From Clostridium rectalis (GTDB taxonomy: Bacteria; Bacillota; Clostridia; Clostridiales; Clostridiaceae), in the NCBI RefSeq assembly GCF_900626095.1, contig NZ_UYZZ01000002.1, forward strand, positions 498,206 to 548,788: a DNA stretch of 50,583 bases. Reading direction: 5' to 3'. Each line of letters opens with the position of its first letter. The first letter of the stretch is position 1. The position numbers and the translations under genes were made by a program. This document shows positions 30,355 to 40,645 of the stretch, piece after piece. The notes below the pieces were generated by a model, which was given only the letters and a program-made list of their open reading frames with translations, did no database searches and was not told the origin of the DNA.

Positions 30355-31539
30355 TTATTTTACATTATTAGATATTTGTAGGATAGGAAGTGCTAAAGCA
30401 ATTATTACCACTCCAACTAAAATTCCTATAATTAATATAAACATAGGCTCTATAAGAGCCATCATATTATTCATATTTTTTTCAACTTTTTTATCATATA
30501 TATTTGCTAATTTAAAAAACATACTTTCTAAACTTCCTGTTTCTTCTCCTATCCTCATCAATTGTATAGTTAATGAGTCAAATGCCCCTTCATTTTCAAA
30601 AGTATCTGCTATTTTATTACCATTAATTATCTCCATTCTGCACTTATTAATTTTTTTACCTATAAAAGTATTACCAACAATGTACTGCACATTATCAATA
30701 GCATCTATAATGGGTATAGCAGAGCGAACAAATATCCCCATACTTCTTGAAAATCTATCTATAATAACATTTTTTTTAAATTCTCCAATAACAGGTATAT
30801 TTAATATTAACTTATCCCAAATATATTTAACCTTATCAATTTTAAAGATATGCTTTAATATAAATATAAATAATATAATTGAAAAAATAATTAAAACAAT
30901 ATTATTGTTAAAATAATTTATCATATCAAGCAAAATTAAAGTTATTTTAGGTAATCCATCATTATCTTCAAATATTTCCATCAATCTTGAAAATACAAAA
31001 AAATTAAAAATACCCATAAGCACCACGGTTAGAATTAATAATATACAAGGATATATAGATGCAGATTTTACTTTGCTTTTTATATTAGTCTCCCTTTGAT
31101 AAAATTCTTCCATATTAAATAATACTTCCTCTACATTTCCGCTTAATTCTCCTGAATTAACCATATCCGTTAAAAGCTTTGGAAACATCTCTGTTTCCTC
31201 CATAGCTATTCCTAAACTTTTCCCTTTTTTTACTCCAATTAAAATTCTTTCTGTAACTTTTTCAAGTTTTTTATCCTGTTCCTTTATTATTTCAAGTCCT
31301 CTTATTATATTTACTCCAGTATTTATTACTATTGCTAGTTGTCCACAAAAATTTACCAGAGATTCTTCCTTTAATCTATCATTTTTTAAAAGTTTACATT
31401 GTGGTTTTTCCTTTATATCAATTATTTTATACCCTTTTAATATAATTTGTTCCTTAACTGTTTCAATGGAATCCTCCTCAATATATCCTTTATTTATGTT
31501 AAATTCTTCGTCACATACTTTATAAAAAAATCTTTTCAT
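30355..31539 (-). CDS. pilC: Type IV pilus inner-membrane platform protein (GspF/PilC family)
   Basis: PilC (394 residues) is the polytopic platform that couples the PilB motor to pilin assembly. It has two GspF domains. The first holds VNFCGQLAIVINTGVNIIRGLEII near 65-88 and the second FSRSMGIFVRSAIPIIDAIDNV near 263-284. Three strong membrane helices occur (about 162-185, 213-231, 364-385). The N-terminal 60 residues match the usual cytoplasmic extension. ATG has AAGGGGAT upstream. It follows pilB by 16 bases. Confidence 0.93.
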   Translation of the reverse strand: MKRFFYKVCDEEFNINKGYIEEDSIETVKEQIILKGYKIIDIKEKPQCKLLKNDRLKEESLVNFCGQLAIVINTGVNIIRGLEIIKEQDKKLEKVTERILIGVKKGKSLGIAMEETEMFPKLLTDMVNSGELSGNVEEVLFNMEEFYQRETNIKSKVKSASIYPCILLILTVVLMGIFNFFVFSRLMEIFEDNDGLPKITLILLDMINYFNNNIVLIIFSIILFIFILKHIFKIDKVKYIWDKLILNIPVIGEFKKNVIIDRFSRSMGIFVRSAIPIIDAIDNVQYIVGNTFIGKKINKCRMEIINGNKIADTFENEGAFDSLTIQLMRIGEETGSLESMFFKLANIYDKKVEKNMNNMMALIEPMFILIIGILVGVVIIALALPILQISNNVK

Positions 31540-31555
31540 ATTATTTTATCCCCTT

Positions 31556-33232
31556 TTAATACCCATAAGTTACCCTAAGCATTTCTTCTACAGTAGTAAC
31601 TCCATTTAAAACTTTTTGTATGCAAGCCTCCTTTAAAAATACCGTTCCACTTTTTTCTAATTCCTCCTCTAAAAATGCCTCTGATTCTTTTGCAGTTATG
31701 AGTTGTTTAATATTTTTATCTATATTAATTATCTCAAATATCGCTGTTCTCCCTTTGTAACCAGTTCCACCACATATAGTACAACCCTTCCCCTTCATTA
31801 ATTTACAAGTATGTTTTATTCCTAAAATTTTCATATCTATATTACTACTTGTATACGTCTCTTTACAGTTAGGACATATTTTTCTTACTAATCTCTGAGA
31901 AATTATACCTATAACTGTAGAGGCCACTAAAAATGATTCCACTTTCATATCTTGAAGTCTAGTAATAGCTCCAATACCATTATTAGTGTGTATACTAGAT
32001 AGTACTAAATGTCCAGTTAAAGCTGACCTTACTGATATTTCCGCTGTTTCATCATCTCTAATCTCTCCCACTAGTATTACATCCGGGTCCTGCCTTAACA
32101 TACTTCTAAGTCCCTTTGCAAAACCAAACCCAATTTTATTATTTACCTGCATTTGGTTTATGCCCTTTAAATGATATTCTACTGGATCTTCTATAGTAAT
32201 TATATTTTTTGAACTGTTATTTAATAAATTTAGTATAGAATATAAAGTAGTAGTTTTACCGCTACCTGTAGGTCCACACACCAATAATATTCCATAAGGT
32301 TTTTTTATTATATTTTCAAGATTCATTAAATTGTCTCCATATAAACCTATATCTGGTAACTCCACAGAACAATTAGCCTTATCTAATATTCTCATTACAA
32401 TTTTTTCTCCAAGTATAGTTGGTACTATAGATATTCTTAAATCTATATCCTTTTGTTTAGATTTAAAAGTAAACCTACCATCCTGAGGTAGCCTTTTTTC
32501 TGCTATATTAAGATCTGCCATTATTTTTATTCTACTAACCACAGGTTCCAACATACTTCCATCTACTCTCATTATTTCTTTTAAAATCCCATCTATTCTA
32601 TACCTTACTCTTAAACTATCCTCTTCTGGCTCTATATGAACATCTGATGCATTATTTAAAATAGCATTTCCAATAACTGTATTCATAAACTTTATTATAG
32701 GTGCAGCCTCTTCATCTTGAAGTTCCTCCTGAAAAATAGAATTATCCTTTCGATTGATATAGGTCTTACCATAACTTTCTGCAGCCTTTTCTGCCCTATT
32801 TCTTCCATAATATTTTTCTATATTGGCAAGTATAATATTTCTAAGAGAAATAGCAGTTTTTACATAGTATCCTGTAATAACTTTAATTTCTTCTATAGCA
32901 AAGTAATTTAATGGATCACTCATAACCACTAAAAGCTTACCATTTATAATATCCACTGGAATTAGTTCATATTTTCTTGCTATAGGCTCTGGAATTATAT
33001 CTATTATGTTTTGTTTTATATTTATATTATCTAAATTAATATATTCTATTCCTAATTGATTTTTTAAAGCTTCAACTATTTGTTCATCTCTTACAAAACC
33101 TTCTGTAACAAGAAGTTCACCCAATTTCTTATCCGTTCCCTTTTGAAGGAATAATATTTTTTTTAATACATCTTCTGTAATAAGACCTGAATCTACTAAT
33201 ATTTCTCCTAATCTTTTTCTTATTTTTACCAT
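31556..33232 (-). CDS. pilB: Type IV pilus assembly ATPase
   Basis: PilB (558 residues) is the hexameric extension motor of the GspE/PilB family. The N-terminal MshEN-type domain (RKRLGEILVDSGLITEDVL, and a second copy near 40) precedes the ATPase core. Walker A is GPTGSGKTTTLYS near 325, the Asp box EDPVEYHL follows, Walker B is ILVGEIRDDETAE near 388, and the His box is LSSIHTNNG near 413. The zinc-binding CPNC ... CTIC tetracysteine near 460-495 is intact. In some clostridia the MshEN domain binds c-di-GMP; whether it does here is not tested. No PilT is encoded nearby. Confidence 0.95.
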   Translation of the reverse strand: MVKIRKRLGEILVDSGLITEDVLKKILFLQKGTDKKLGELLVTEGFVRDEQIVEALKNQLGIEYINLDNINIKQNIIDIIPEPIARKYELIPVDIINGKLLVVMSDPLNYFAIEEIKVITGYYVKTAISLRNIILANIEKYYGRNRAEKAAESYGKTYINRKDNSIFQEELQDEEAAPIIKFMNTVIGNAILNNASDVHIEPEEDSLRVRYRIDGILKEIMRVDGSMLEPVVSRIKIMADLNIAEKRLPQDGRFTFKSKQKDIDLRISIVPTILGEKIVMRILDKANCSVELPDIGLYGDNLMNLENIIKKPYGILLVCGPTGSGKTTTLYSILNLLNNSSKNIITIEDPVEYHLKGINQMQVNNKIGFGFAKGLRSMLRQDPDVILVGEIRDDETAEISVRSALTGHLVLSSIHTNNGIGAITRLQDMKVESFLVASTVIGIISQRLVRKICPNCKETYTSSNIDMKILGIKHTCKLMKGKGCTICGGTGYKGRTAIFEIINIDKNIKQLITAKESEAFLEEELEKSGTVFLKEACIQKVLNGVTTVEEMLRVTYGY

Positions 33233-33254
33233 AATTCCCCTCTTTTCAGTTGAA

Positions 33255-34826
33255 TTATTTATTCCCCTTAAGAACTTTTGAAGTTACATTATTATTACTT
33301 TTTGACATTGCTCCATTAGCAGAAGTTATTACAGTAATTACTCCCTCCTTAGCCTCTGAGCAATCAAATATAGAATTACTAAGATTTAAGGCACCAGATG
33401 CATGTACTTTTACCTTTATTGAACTAGAATTATCTTTTGTTACTCCTTTTCCCTTTAAATTATTTATATCTACGCTGCCTTTGCTATTAATTTCAATATT
33501 ATTTTTTCCCTTACCTTCAGATTTAACACTAGCTAGGCTATTATTCCCAAATATACTTCCTGAGCTTTCTATAATTAAATTATTCTCTCCTAAGGATTCA
33601 CTTTCAGATACTATAATACTTTTATCTTCATAAATAGTTCCTAAACTATTTATATTTATGTTATTCTTTCCTTTATCTTTAGAACCTATTATAATACTGC
33701 TTCCATTTCCCTTTATGTTTCTTTTAGTATTTATATTTATATTATTCTTTCCTTTATCTTTAGAACCTATTATAATACTGCTTCCATTTCCCTTTATGTT
33801 TCCTTTAGTATTTATATCTATATTACAGCTAGCCCCTTTTTCTGATTTTGCTATAATATTGCAATAATTTTTCTCTATAATATCTTTTGAATTAATCTTT
33901 AGATTACCACTAGCCTTTTCATTTCCTTTTGCCTGAACTTTTATATTAGCGTAATTTATATCTAAACTTGAAGAATCTATTTCAAGCTTACTATCTTGAT
34001 TTTTATCTCCATAAATCTCTAAATTAGATTTTGAAGCCCAAACTTTCTTTGTTTGTATTTTCATTTTATATCCTTTTAAAACTTTTAAGTTTACATTTTC
34101 CTTTATTCTTACACCATCTTTTACAATGCAAGTTATATCTCTATTTTCCACTATAAAATCTCCTGGAAAAACTAAAACTCCTTTAACGTATCTGCTATCC
34201 TTTTCCCAGTGATACATTCCTTTTTCATCAAAAGTAATATTATAGTCTTCTCCGTTTAATATGCCATCATTATTTATATCAATAAAGGGTTTATTGGGAT
34301 CTTCTTTATGGAAACATAATCTTAATCTATTGGAAATAGTAAAAACTATTTTTTTATCCTTATTAAATTTATCCTTAATAATTACATCTATTTTTACAAT
34401 ATTATCTTTTTCCTGTGTAATATTAAATCCCTTTTCTATATATAAAACATTTTTAAAAAGTACAAATTTTTCCTTCCCATCCTTCCTAAAAACAGTAGCT
34501 ACATCTTCTCCTTTTATTTTTTTGCCTTTTTTTATAATATATTCTATGGTTTTTTCCTTATTTTTTATTATATATAAATCTTTTTCCTTTTTTATTTCAG
34601 TTGCCACTTCAATATCTTTTTTCATCCATCTTATAGCAACCTTTGTATCCTCCTGTGAATATATATCATTGATTTTTTTATTAAAAACATGAGTAATTGA
34701 ATTGTTTATAGAATATGTTGCAGCTATTAAAAGGCTTAAAATCCCTACTACAATTATTATTTCAGTTAAGGTGAATGCTTTTTGGCACTTTTTAATTTTT
34801 TTAAATTTTATAGGACTTTTAATCAA
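33255..34826 (-). CDS. Large type IV minor prepilin with EF-hand-like loop and 27-residue repeats
   Basis: The 523-residue protein has a class III prepilin leader (KCQKA cut before FTLTEIIIVVGI) followed by the hydrophobic pilin helix, so it should be processed by PilD and enter the pilus. A globular part to about residue 170 precedes an EF-hand/dockerin-like loop DINNDGILNGEDYN near 183-196. The C-terminal half (about 270-500) is made of roughly six repeats of about 27 residues (GNIKGNGSSIIIGSKDKGKN type), suggesting a beta-solenoid. It is far longer than ordinary PilW-type minor pilins, whose place it occupies in the operon. The start is TTG with AGGAG eight bases upstream, encoded within 12 bases of the preceding gene. 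Confidence 0.85.
   Translation of the reverse strand: MIKSPIKFKKIKKCQKAFTLTEIIIVVGILSLLIAATYSINNSITHVFNKKINDIYSQEDTKVAIRWMKKDIEVATEIKKEKDLYIIKNKEKTIEYIIKKGKKIKGEDVATVFRKDGKEKFVLFKNVLYIEKGFNITQEKDNIVKIDVIIKDKFNKDKKIVFTISNRLRLCFHKEDPNKPFIDINNDGILNGEDYNITFDEKGMYHWEKDSRYVKGVLVFPGDFIVENRDITCIVKDGVRIKENVNLKVLKGYKMKIQTKKVWASKSNLEIYGDKNQDSKLEIDSSSLDINYANIKVQAKGNEKASGNLKINSKDIIEKNYCNIIAKSEKGASCNIDINTKGNIKGNGSSIIIGSKDKGKNNININTKRNIKGNGSSIIIGSKDKGKNNININSLGTIYEDKSIIVSESESLGENNLIIESSGSIFGNNSLASVKSEGKGKNNIEINSKGSVDINNLKGKGVTKDNSSSIKVKVHASGALNLSNSIFDCSEAKEGVITVITSANGAMSKSNNNVTSKVLKGNK
33663..33824. repeat. 81-base direct repeat, two near-identical copies
   Basis: Copies at 33663-33743 and 33744-33824 differ at only about two positions and encode two almost identical 27-residue units (NIKGNGSSIIIGSKDKGKNN). 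Flanking units are recognisable only at protein level, so this pair is a recent duplication inside an older repeat array. Confidence 0.85.
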
Positions 34827-34837
34827 ATTATCAGCTC

Positions 34838-35260
34838 CTATATATTATTTGATTCCTGCCAATCTACTATTTTATTACTTCTAATATTAAAGGTTGCTTC
34901 AATTTTATACTTATTACCACCACTACTTTTCCCTACGGATTCAAATACTCCCTCTTCCTCATTTTTTTTATAATACCCAAATTTGTACTCTCCCCCATTG
35001 AATTTTATTTCTTCACTTTCCTTTTTATCAGGTACTAATTTATAATCTTTTTTTTTCTCTAGATTATAATCATATATAGCATGTTCTATTCCTGCTTCTG
35101 ATAAATATTTTGCTATCATATTTTCTTTTAAAGTCTTTTCTGTTTTTATTTGATTATTTAAAGAAGTAAGTAATATGCCCCCTAAAGATACCACAATAAT
35201 TCCACATAACATTGCAATAGGTAGTGCAAAGCCATTTTTATATTTTAATTTTTTATTCAA
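34838..35260 (-). CDS. PilX-like minor prepilin
   Basis: The 140-residue protein has a prepilin-like N-terminus (KNGFALPIAMLCGIIVVSLGGILL) and, after the membrane helix, YLSEAGIEHAIYD, the segment typical of PilX/GspK-type minor pilins. The +5 Glu of normal pilins is replaced (FALPI), as is common in this group. It probably belongs to the initiation complex at the pilus tip. I favour TTG at 35260, nine bases after AGGTG; upstream in-frame starts at 35269 and 35278 overlap or lack an RBS. This start overlaps the stop of pilV by eight bases (TTGAATAA), implying translational coupling. Confidence 0.8.
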   Translation of the reverse strand: MNKKLKYKNGFALPIAMLCGIIVVSLGGILLTSLNNQIKTEKTLKENMIAKYLSEAGIEHAIYDYNLEKKKDYKLVPDKKESEEIKFNGGEYKFGYYKKNEEEGVFESVGKSSGGNKYKIEATFNIRSNKIVDWQESNNI

Positions 35261-35738
35261 TTTTCTCATCACCTTCAAATGAATTATTATCCATTAAATA
35301 AAATTTTGTTTTTAATTGGGCTTCATTATTATTTTGTGATTTTACTTTTACAGAAACTATTGCTAATTTATCAAACAATTCCTTCTCCACTTCCCGATCC
35401 TCATCTATTGAAATACTTATACTATATCTCACAGACTTATGTACTTCTTCCTTTTTAAGTATATTGTCATTCTTTTTAAAATTTTCCTTCTGAATTAAAT
35501 ACCTCTTTAAACTATCAATGGTATTAAATTCATTATAATCTCTAAAACCTCTTAATTTTTCCATATAGTTTTGAGCTATAATGATACACTGTAATTTTTT
35601 CTTGTTACTATTACTAGCTTTAAATCCGGTATATATCACCTTAGAAAATATAGCCATGGTAAAGGCTATTATTACCATGGCTAATATAACTTCTACTAAT
35701 GTAAACCCTTTCCTTTTTATAATAAATGATTTTTTCAT
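35253..35738 (-). CDS. PilV-like minor prepilin
   Basis: The 161-residue protein has a canonical class III leader (RKG before FTLVEVILAMVIIAFTMAIFS) with Glu at +5, and QNYMEKLRGFRDYNEF after the helix, as in PilV/GspI-type minor pilins. ATG has AGGAAAG upstream. It begins the downstream part of the pilus operon, separated from pilA by a 270-base gap with hairpins. Confidence 0.85.
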   Translation of the reverse strand: MKKSFIIKRKGFTLVEVILAMVIIAFTMAIFSKVIYTGFKASNSNKKKLQCIIIAQNYMEKLRGFRDYNEFNTIDSLKRYLIQKENFKKNDNILKKEEVHKSVRYSISISIDEDREVEKELFDKLAIVSVKVKSQNNNEAQLKTKFYLMDNNSFEGDEKIE

Positions 35739-35844
35739 ATTATCTTTCCTACTTTTTTAACTTCTTTTATATTTATAATTTCTCTTTATTATATTCCATG
35801 TATATCAATATATCCTTATAGATATATTTATTTTCTCCTTTTAA

Positions 35845-35875
35845 TTTGGGATAAAAAAATATTTTAATTCCCAAA
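35845..35875. promoter_or_regulatory. Hairpin in the pilA-pilV gap
   Basis: TTTGGGA/TCCCAAA arms (35845-35851 and 35869-35875) enclose an AT-rich loop with secondary pairing. On the minus strand no T-run follows, so it is not a classical terminator. A second imperfect hairpin (CTTAA...TTAAG) lies near 35939-35966. These could set pilA mRNA above the rest of the operon by partial termination or by protecting a processed 3' end. Confidence 0.4.
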
Positions 35876-36009
35876 ATATTCAAACAACACATTCCAAATA
35901 AATTTACTACTTTTATTAAAACTAAAAGCCTTTATACTTAATAATTCTAATTAAGAATCTTAAGTTTTTTATTTATTAATTTACAGTTATTTTAAAATAA
36001 TATTGATTT

Positions 36010-36510
36010 TTATTTTCCAGTACTTTCTTCACTGTCCTCTTTAGCAATTATTAATGTAACATTACCCGCATTTTCATTATCTATTACTACGTCATTTCCT
36101 AAATCATACTTTAGCCTTTTTACAGCATTTTCATTTACCTTATCTAATTCTAAAACTATTTTTTTATCAACATTACTAAACTTATATACTCCCCCCCAAG
36201 GATTTTTACTTGGCCATTTTTCTAAATATGGTCCATTCCAAGCATTTTTTATTTCATCATTTAGATTTAATTTATCCCTTGACATAAATCCTGGGTCTTC
36301 TCCTTCTTTTCCCTCTGGCCACTGACCCACATCAGCATAAAAATTTAATGCTGCAGTTTTTATAGCTTTGTAATCTGCTTCTGCTGAAGAAACCTTACTT
36401 TTTTCAATTGATTTAAATGCATTTGGAGCAATAACTGCGGCTAAAATAGCAATAATGGCTATTACCACCAACAGTTCTACTAATGTAAATCCTTTTTTAA
36501 CTTTTTTCAT
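36010..36510 (-). CDS. pilA: Major type IV pilin (PilA)
   Basis: The 166-residue protein has a leader (MKKVKKG) cut before FTLVELLVVIAIIAILAAVI, with Glu at +5. The globular domain has the GspG/PilA-like YKAIKTAALNFYADVGQWPE helix and the WNGPYLEKWPSKNPWGGVYKF segment. It is therefore the probable main pilus subunit. ATG at 36510 is preferred because AGGAAGG lies nine bases upstream; the ATG at 36519 directly abuts that RBS. It is the first gene of the operon. Confidence 0.88.
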   Translation of the reverse strand: MKKVKKGFTLVELLVVIAIIAILAAVIAPNAFKSIEKSKVSSAEADYKAIKTAALNFYADVGQWPEGKEGEDPGFMSRDKLNLNDEIKNAWNGPYLEKWPSKNPWGGVYKFSNVDKKIVLELDKVNENAVKRLKYDLGNDVVIDNENAGNVTLIIAKEDSEESTGK

Positions 36511-36519
36511 TTTCCCCAT

Positions 36520-36862
36520 CCTTCCTAATAAATAATATTTAAATACTCTATATCCATAAAGGCTAAAATAAACATAAAGTATTTTTAACTATATATACAT
36601 ATATTAAAATTGTTATTTAAATATGTGTTACGCCCCTATTTATAACTATTATAAATACCCTAATTAAATTCTAACATTGGGTATTTTAAAAAGCAATATA
36701 TACCAAAATATCTTTTTTATTGTAAAGCTTTTAATTTTATCAATTTAAAGTTTATTGCCTTTATAATTAATAATATGGGAATATTTGTATATTTTTACCA
36801 TTGACACTAATGTATTATGCTATATAAAATTAACTTATTAACTAAAGTGAGGAGCTTATTTA
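36520..36862. other. Divergent gap between pilA and the TtcA-like gene
   Basis: About 340 bases of AT-rich DNA. It carries the plus-strand promoter at 36801-36828 and an inverted repeat AAATACCC/GGGTATTT (36653-36660 and 36679-36686) that could be an operator or a weak terminator. I searched by eye for c-di-GMP-I or -II riboswitch cores, known upstream of some clostridial pil operons, and found none. No clear pilA promoter is visible. Confidence 0.5.
36801..36828 (+). promoter_or_regulatory. Sigma-A promoter of the TtcA-like gene
   Basis: TTGACA (36801-36806) and TATAAA (36823-36828) with a 16-base spacer, about 35 bases upstream of the coding start. Confidence 0.65.
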
Positions 36863-37600
36863 ATGATACAGTTTGAAAGAAAATATAATAGAATGTTTTT
36901 AAGAGATGTTAGAGATATAATAGAAAAATATAAAATGATTACTCCAAAGGATAAGGTGGCAGTAGGCATTTCTGGAGGGAAAGATAGCGTATTTTTACTA
37001 TTTACATTGAAATTAATTCAGTTAACAGCAATTAAAGATTTTGAATTAATAGGAATAACTATAGACATGGATTTAGGTATGGACTTTTCTCCTATAAAAA
37101 TATTTTGTAACGAAAATAATATTCCTTTAATTATAGAAAAAACGAATATTGCTGATGTAGTGTTTACAGAACGTAAAGAAAAAAATCCTTGTTCACTTTG
37201 TTCAAAATTAAGAAAAGGAGCTTTAATAAGAGTAGCTAAAAGTAACAATGTTAATAAGTTAGCCCTAGGTCATAATAGTGATGATGTCATAGAAACCCTA
37301 TTTATGAATGTACTAAAAGTAGGTAAACTTGGTACATTTCATCCAAATATACACTATAAAGAAAAAGATATTAATATAATTAGACCTTTAGTAAATATAA
37401 GAGAAGATTTTATTGAAAGTTTTGTATTACAAAATAATTTTCCTGTAATTAAAAATTTATGCCCTGAGGATAAAAAAACCACTAGAGAAGATATGAAGAA
37501 TTTACTTATAAATTTAGAAAAAAATTATCCAGATGCTCAAAAAAAGATATTAACCTCTTTAACTAATATAGATTTATTTAATCTATGGGAGCAAAGATAG
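36863..37600 (+). CDS. TtcA/TilS-type PP-loop ATPase, probable tRNA-modifying enzyme
   Basis: The 245-residue protein has the PP-loop GISGGKDSV near 35-43, which adenylates a tRNA base before sulfur or lysine transfer. A CSLCSKLRKGAL segment near 111-122 and GHNSDDVIETLFMN near 136-149 place it nearer the TtcA (2-thiocytidine) group than TilS. TtcA uses an iron-sulfur cluster bound by cysteines; CSLC plus Cys near 198 would fit. It stands alone on the plus strand with GGAG eight bases before ATG and a strong terminator after. Substrate assignment is inference. Confidence 0.85.
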   Translation: MIQFERKYNRMFLRDVRDIIEKYKMITPKDKVAVGISGGKDSVFLLFTLKLIQLTAIKDFELIGITIDMDLGMDFSPIKIFCNENNIPLIIEKTNIADVVFTERKEKNPCSLCSKLRKGALIRVAKSNNVNKLALGHNSDDVIETLFMNVLKVGKLGTFHPNIHYKEKDINIIRPLVNIREDFIESFVLQNNFPVIKNLCPEDKKTTREDMKNLLINLEKNYPDAQKKILTSLTNIDLFNLWEQR

Positions 37601-37624
37601 ATTAATATGAATAAAGTAATTATA

Positions 37625-37670
37625 AAAAAAAATGAAAAGATATGAAAATCCATATCTTTTCATTTTTTTT
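37625..37670. terminator. Bidirectional terminator between the TtcA-like gene and groEL
   Basis: An 11-base GAAAAGATATG stem (37634-37644 and 37651-37661) with a 6-base loop, extended by A/T tracts on each side (nine thymines on plus, a thymine run on minus). Confidence 0.9.
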
Positions 37671-37703
37671 ATATACTACGCCTAAAACCAATTTAAGCTT
37701 AAA

Positions 37704-39344
<1,641 letters not shown>

Positions 39345-39380
39345 CTAAACATTTATGTTATAGTCTAATTAATTATTTTC

Positions 39381-39665
<285 letters not shown>

Positions 39666-39722
39666 TTAAACCCCTCCTTATGTTTTTTATATATTTTAAT
39701 ATAAAAATAATAACTATTTTTG

Positions 39723-39749
39723 TTAGCACTCGTTTATAATGAGTGCTAA
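39723..39749 (-). promoter_or_regulatory. CIRCE operator (HrcA binding site)
   Basis: TTAGCACTC at 39723-39731, nine bases, GAGTGCTAA at 39741-39749: a perfect match to the CIRCE consensus, about 60 bases upstream of groES. HrcA should repress the operon through it outside heat stress. Confidence 0.97.
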
Positions 39750-39759
39750 TACAATTATT

Positions 39760-39788
39760 ATAATAAATAATAGCATATATAATATCAA
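39760..39788 (-). promoter_or_regulatory. Candidate sigma-A promoter of groESL
   Basis: TTGATA (39783-39788) and TATTAT (39760-39765) on the minus strand with a 17-base spacer place the start next to CIRCE. An overlapping alternative (TTGAAA with TATTAT) lies about ten bases further upstream. Confidence 0.5.
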
Positions 39789-39915
39789 CTTTCAAACTAT
39801 AACTTTTTCTTGATTTTATAGCTATTAAATTAATTTACATGTAATTATCTTAACATTTTATGATATTACTATTATTTTCTTTAGTTTCCTATTTAAAATA
39901 TATTTTAATTTTTTA

Positions 39916-39943
39916 TTTACAAAAAAACTTTAAATATTATAAT
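39916..39943 (+). promoter_or_regulatory. Candidate promoter of the DUF1461 gene
   Basis: TTTACA (39916-39921) and TATAAT (39938-39943) with a 16-base spacer, 55 bases upstream of the coding start at 39999. Confidence 0.5.
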
Positions 39944-39998
39944 TAAAGTATGTAAATTATAGTTAAATATATTAAAATATTGAAGGAGACCATATACT

Positions 39999-40634
39999 AT
40001 GACTAAAGAACCTATTCTAAATAACTTGTTATTGTCATTAATTTTTTCTATATTTTTTATACTAATATCCATTAAAATAACTGTTAACTTCAAACCCCTA
40101 TACTATTTTGACATACATTATCTTAATATTCCACAACAGTCCAACCTAAATATACATGAAATAAAAGCTAACTACAATTATCTAATAGATTTTTTAACTA
40201 GTAATAAAAATTTAGATTTTAATCTTCCAACTCTGCCATCATCTGTAGAGGGTAAGATTCACTTTTATGAAGTTAAAACTATCTTCAAAACAATAAATTA
40301 TTTAACATACATATCCTCTTTATTTTTTATATTAGGTACTTATAAATGTGTAAAGAAAAAAAACTTTAAAGTTTTTAAATACACCTTTACCATTCTACTT
40401 TTGGTTCCATTTATGTTAATTATACCTTTTTGCATAAATTTTCAAACTATCTTCCACTTATTTCATAAAATTACTTTTGAAAATAATTATTGGTTATTTG
40501 ACATTAATAAAGATCCTATAATTAAAATGTTGCCAGAAAAATTTTTTTTCCACAATTCAATATTAATTGCAATTTTCATCTTAATATTTTCAATATTTTC
40601 TTTAATTATATATAAAAAAACTGCTACTTCCTAG
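39999..40634 (+). CDS. DUF1461 / TIGR01906-type integral membrane protein
   Basis: The 211-residue protein has about four membrane helices (near 9-27, 101-113, 126-148, 187-206). Between the first and second is the characteristic extracellular segment with NYNYLIDFLT and VEGKIHFYEVK. A late FHLFHKITFENNYWLFD and LPEKFFF are also family hallmarks. Function is unknown for the family. GGAG lies ten bases before ATG. Its stop codon is inside the terminator hairpin that follows. Confidence 0.85.
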   Translation: MTKEPILNNLLLSLIFSIFFILISIKITVNFKPLYYFDIHYLNIPQQSNLNIHEIKANYNYLIDFLTSNKNLDFNLPTLPSSVEGKIHFYEVKTIFKTINYLTYISSLFFILGTYKCVKKKNFKVFKYTFTILLLVPFMLIIPFCINFQTIFHLFHKITFENNYWLFDINKDPIIKMLPEKFFFHNSILIAIFILIFSIFSLIIYKKTATS

Positions 40635-40641
40635 CAGTTTT
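40617..40641. terminator. Bidirectional terminator overlapping the DUF1461 stop codon
   Basis: AAAACTGCTA/TAGCAGTTTT form a 10-base stem with a 5-base loop. A-rich and T-rich flanks allow use from both strands by the convergent DUF1461 and TVP38 genes. Confidence 0.8.
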
Positions 40642-40645
40642 AAAT

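Noticed and set aside
36520-36862. c-di-GMP riboswitch upstream of pilA
   Set aside because: Neither the GEMM (class I) nor class II core sequence is visible on either strand.
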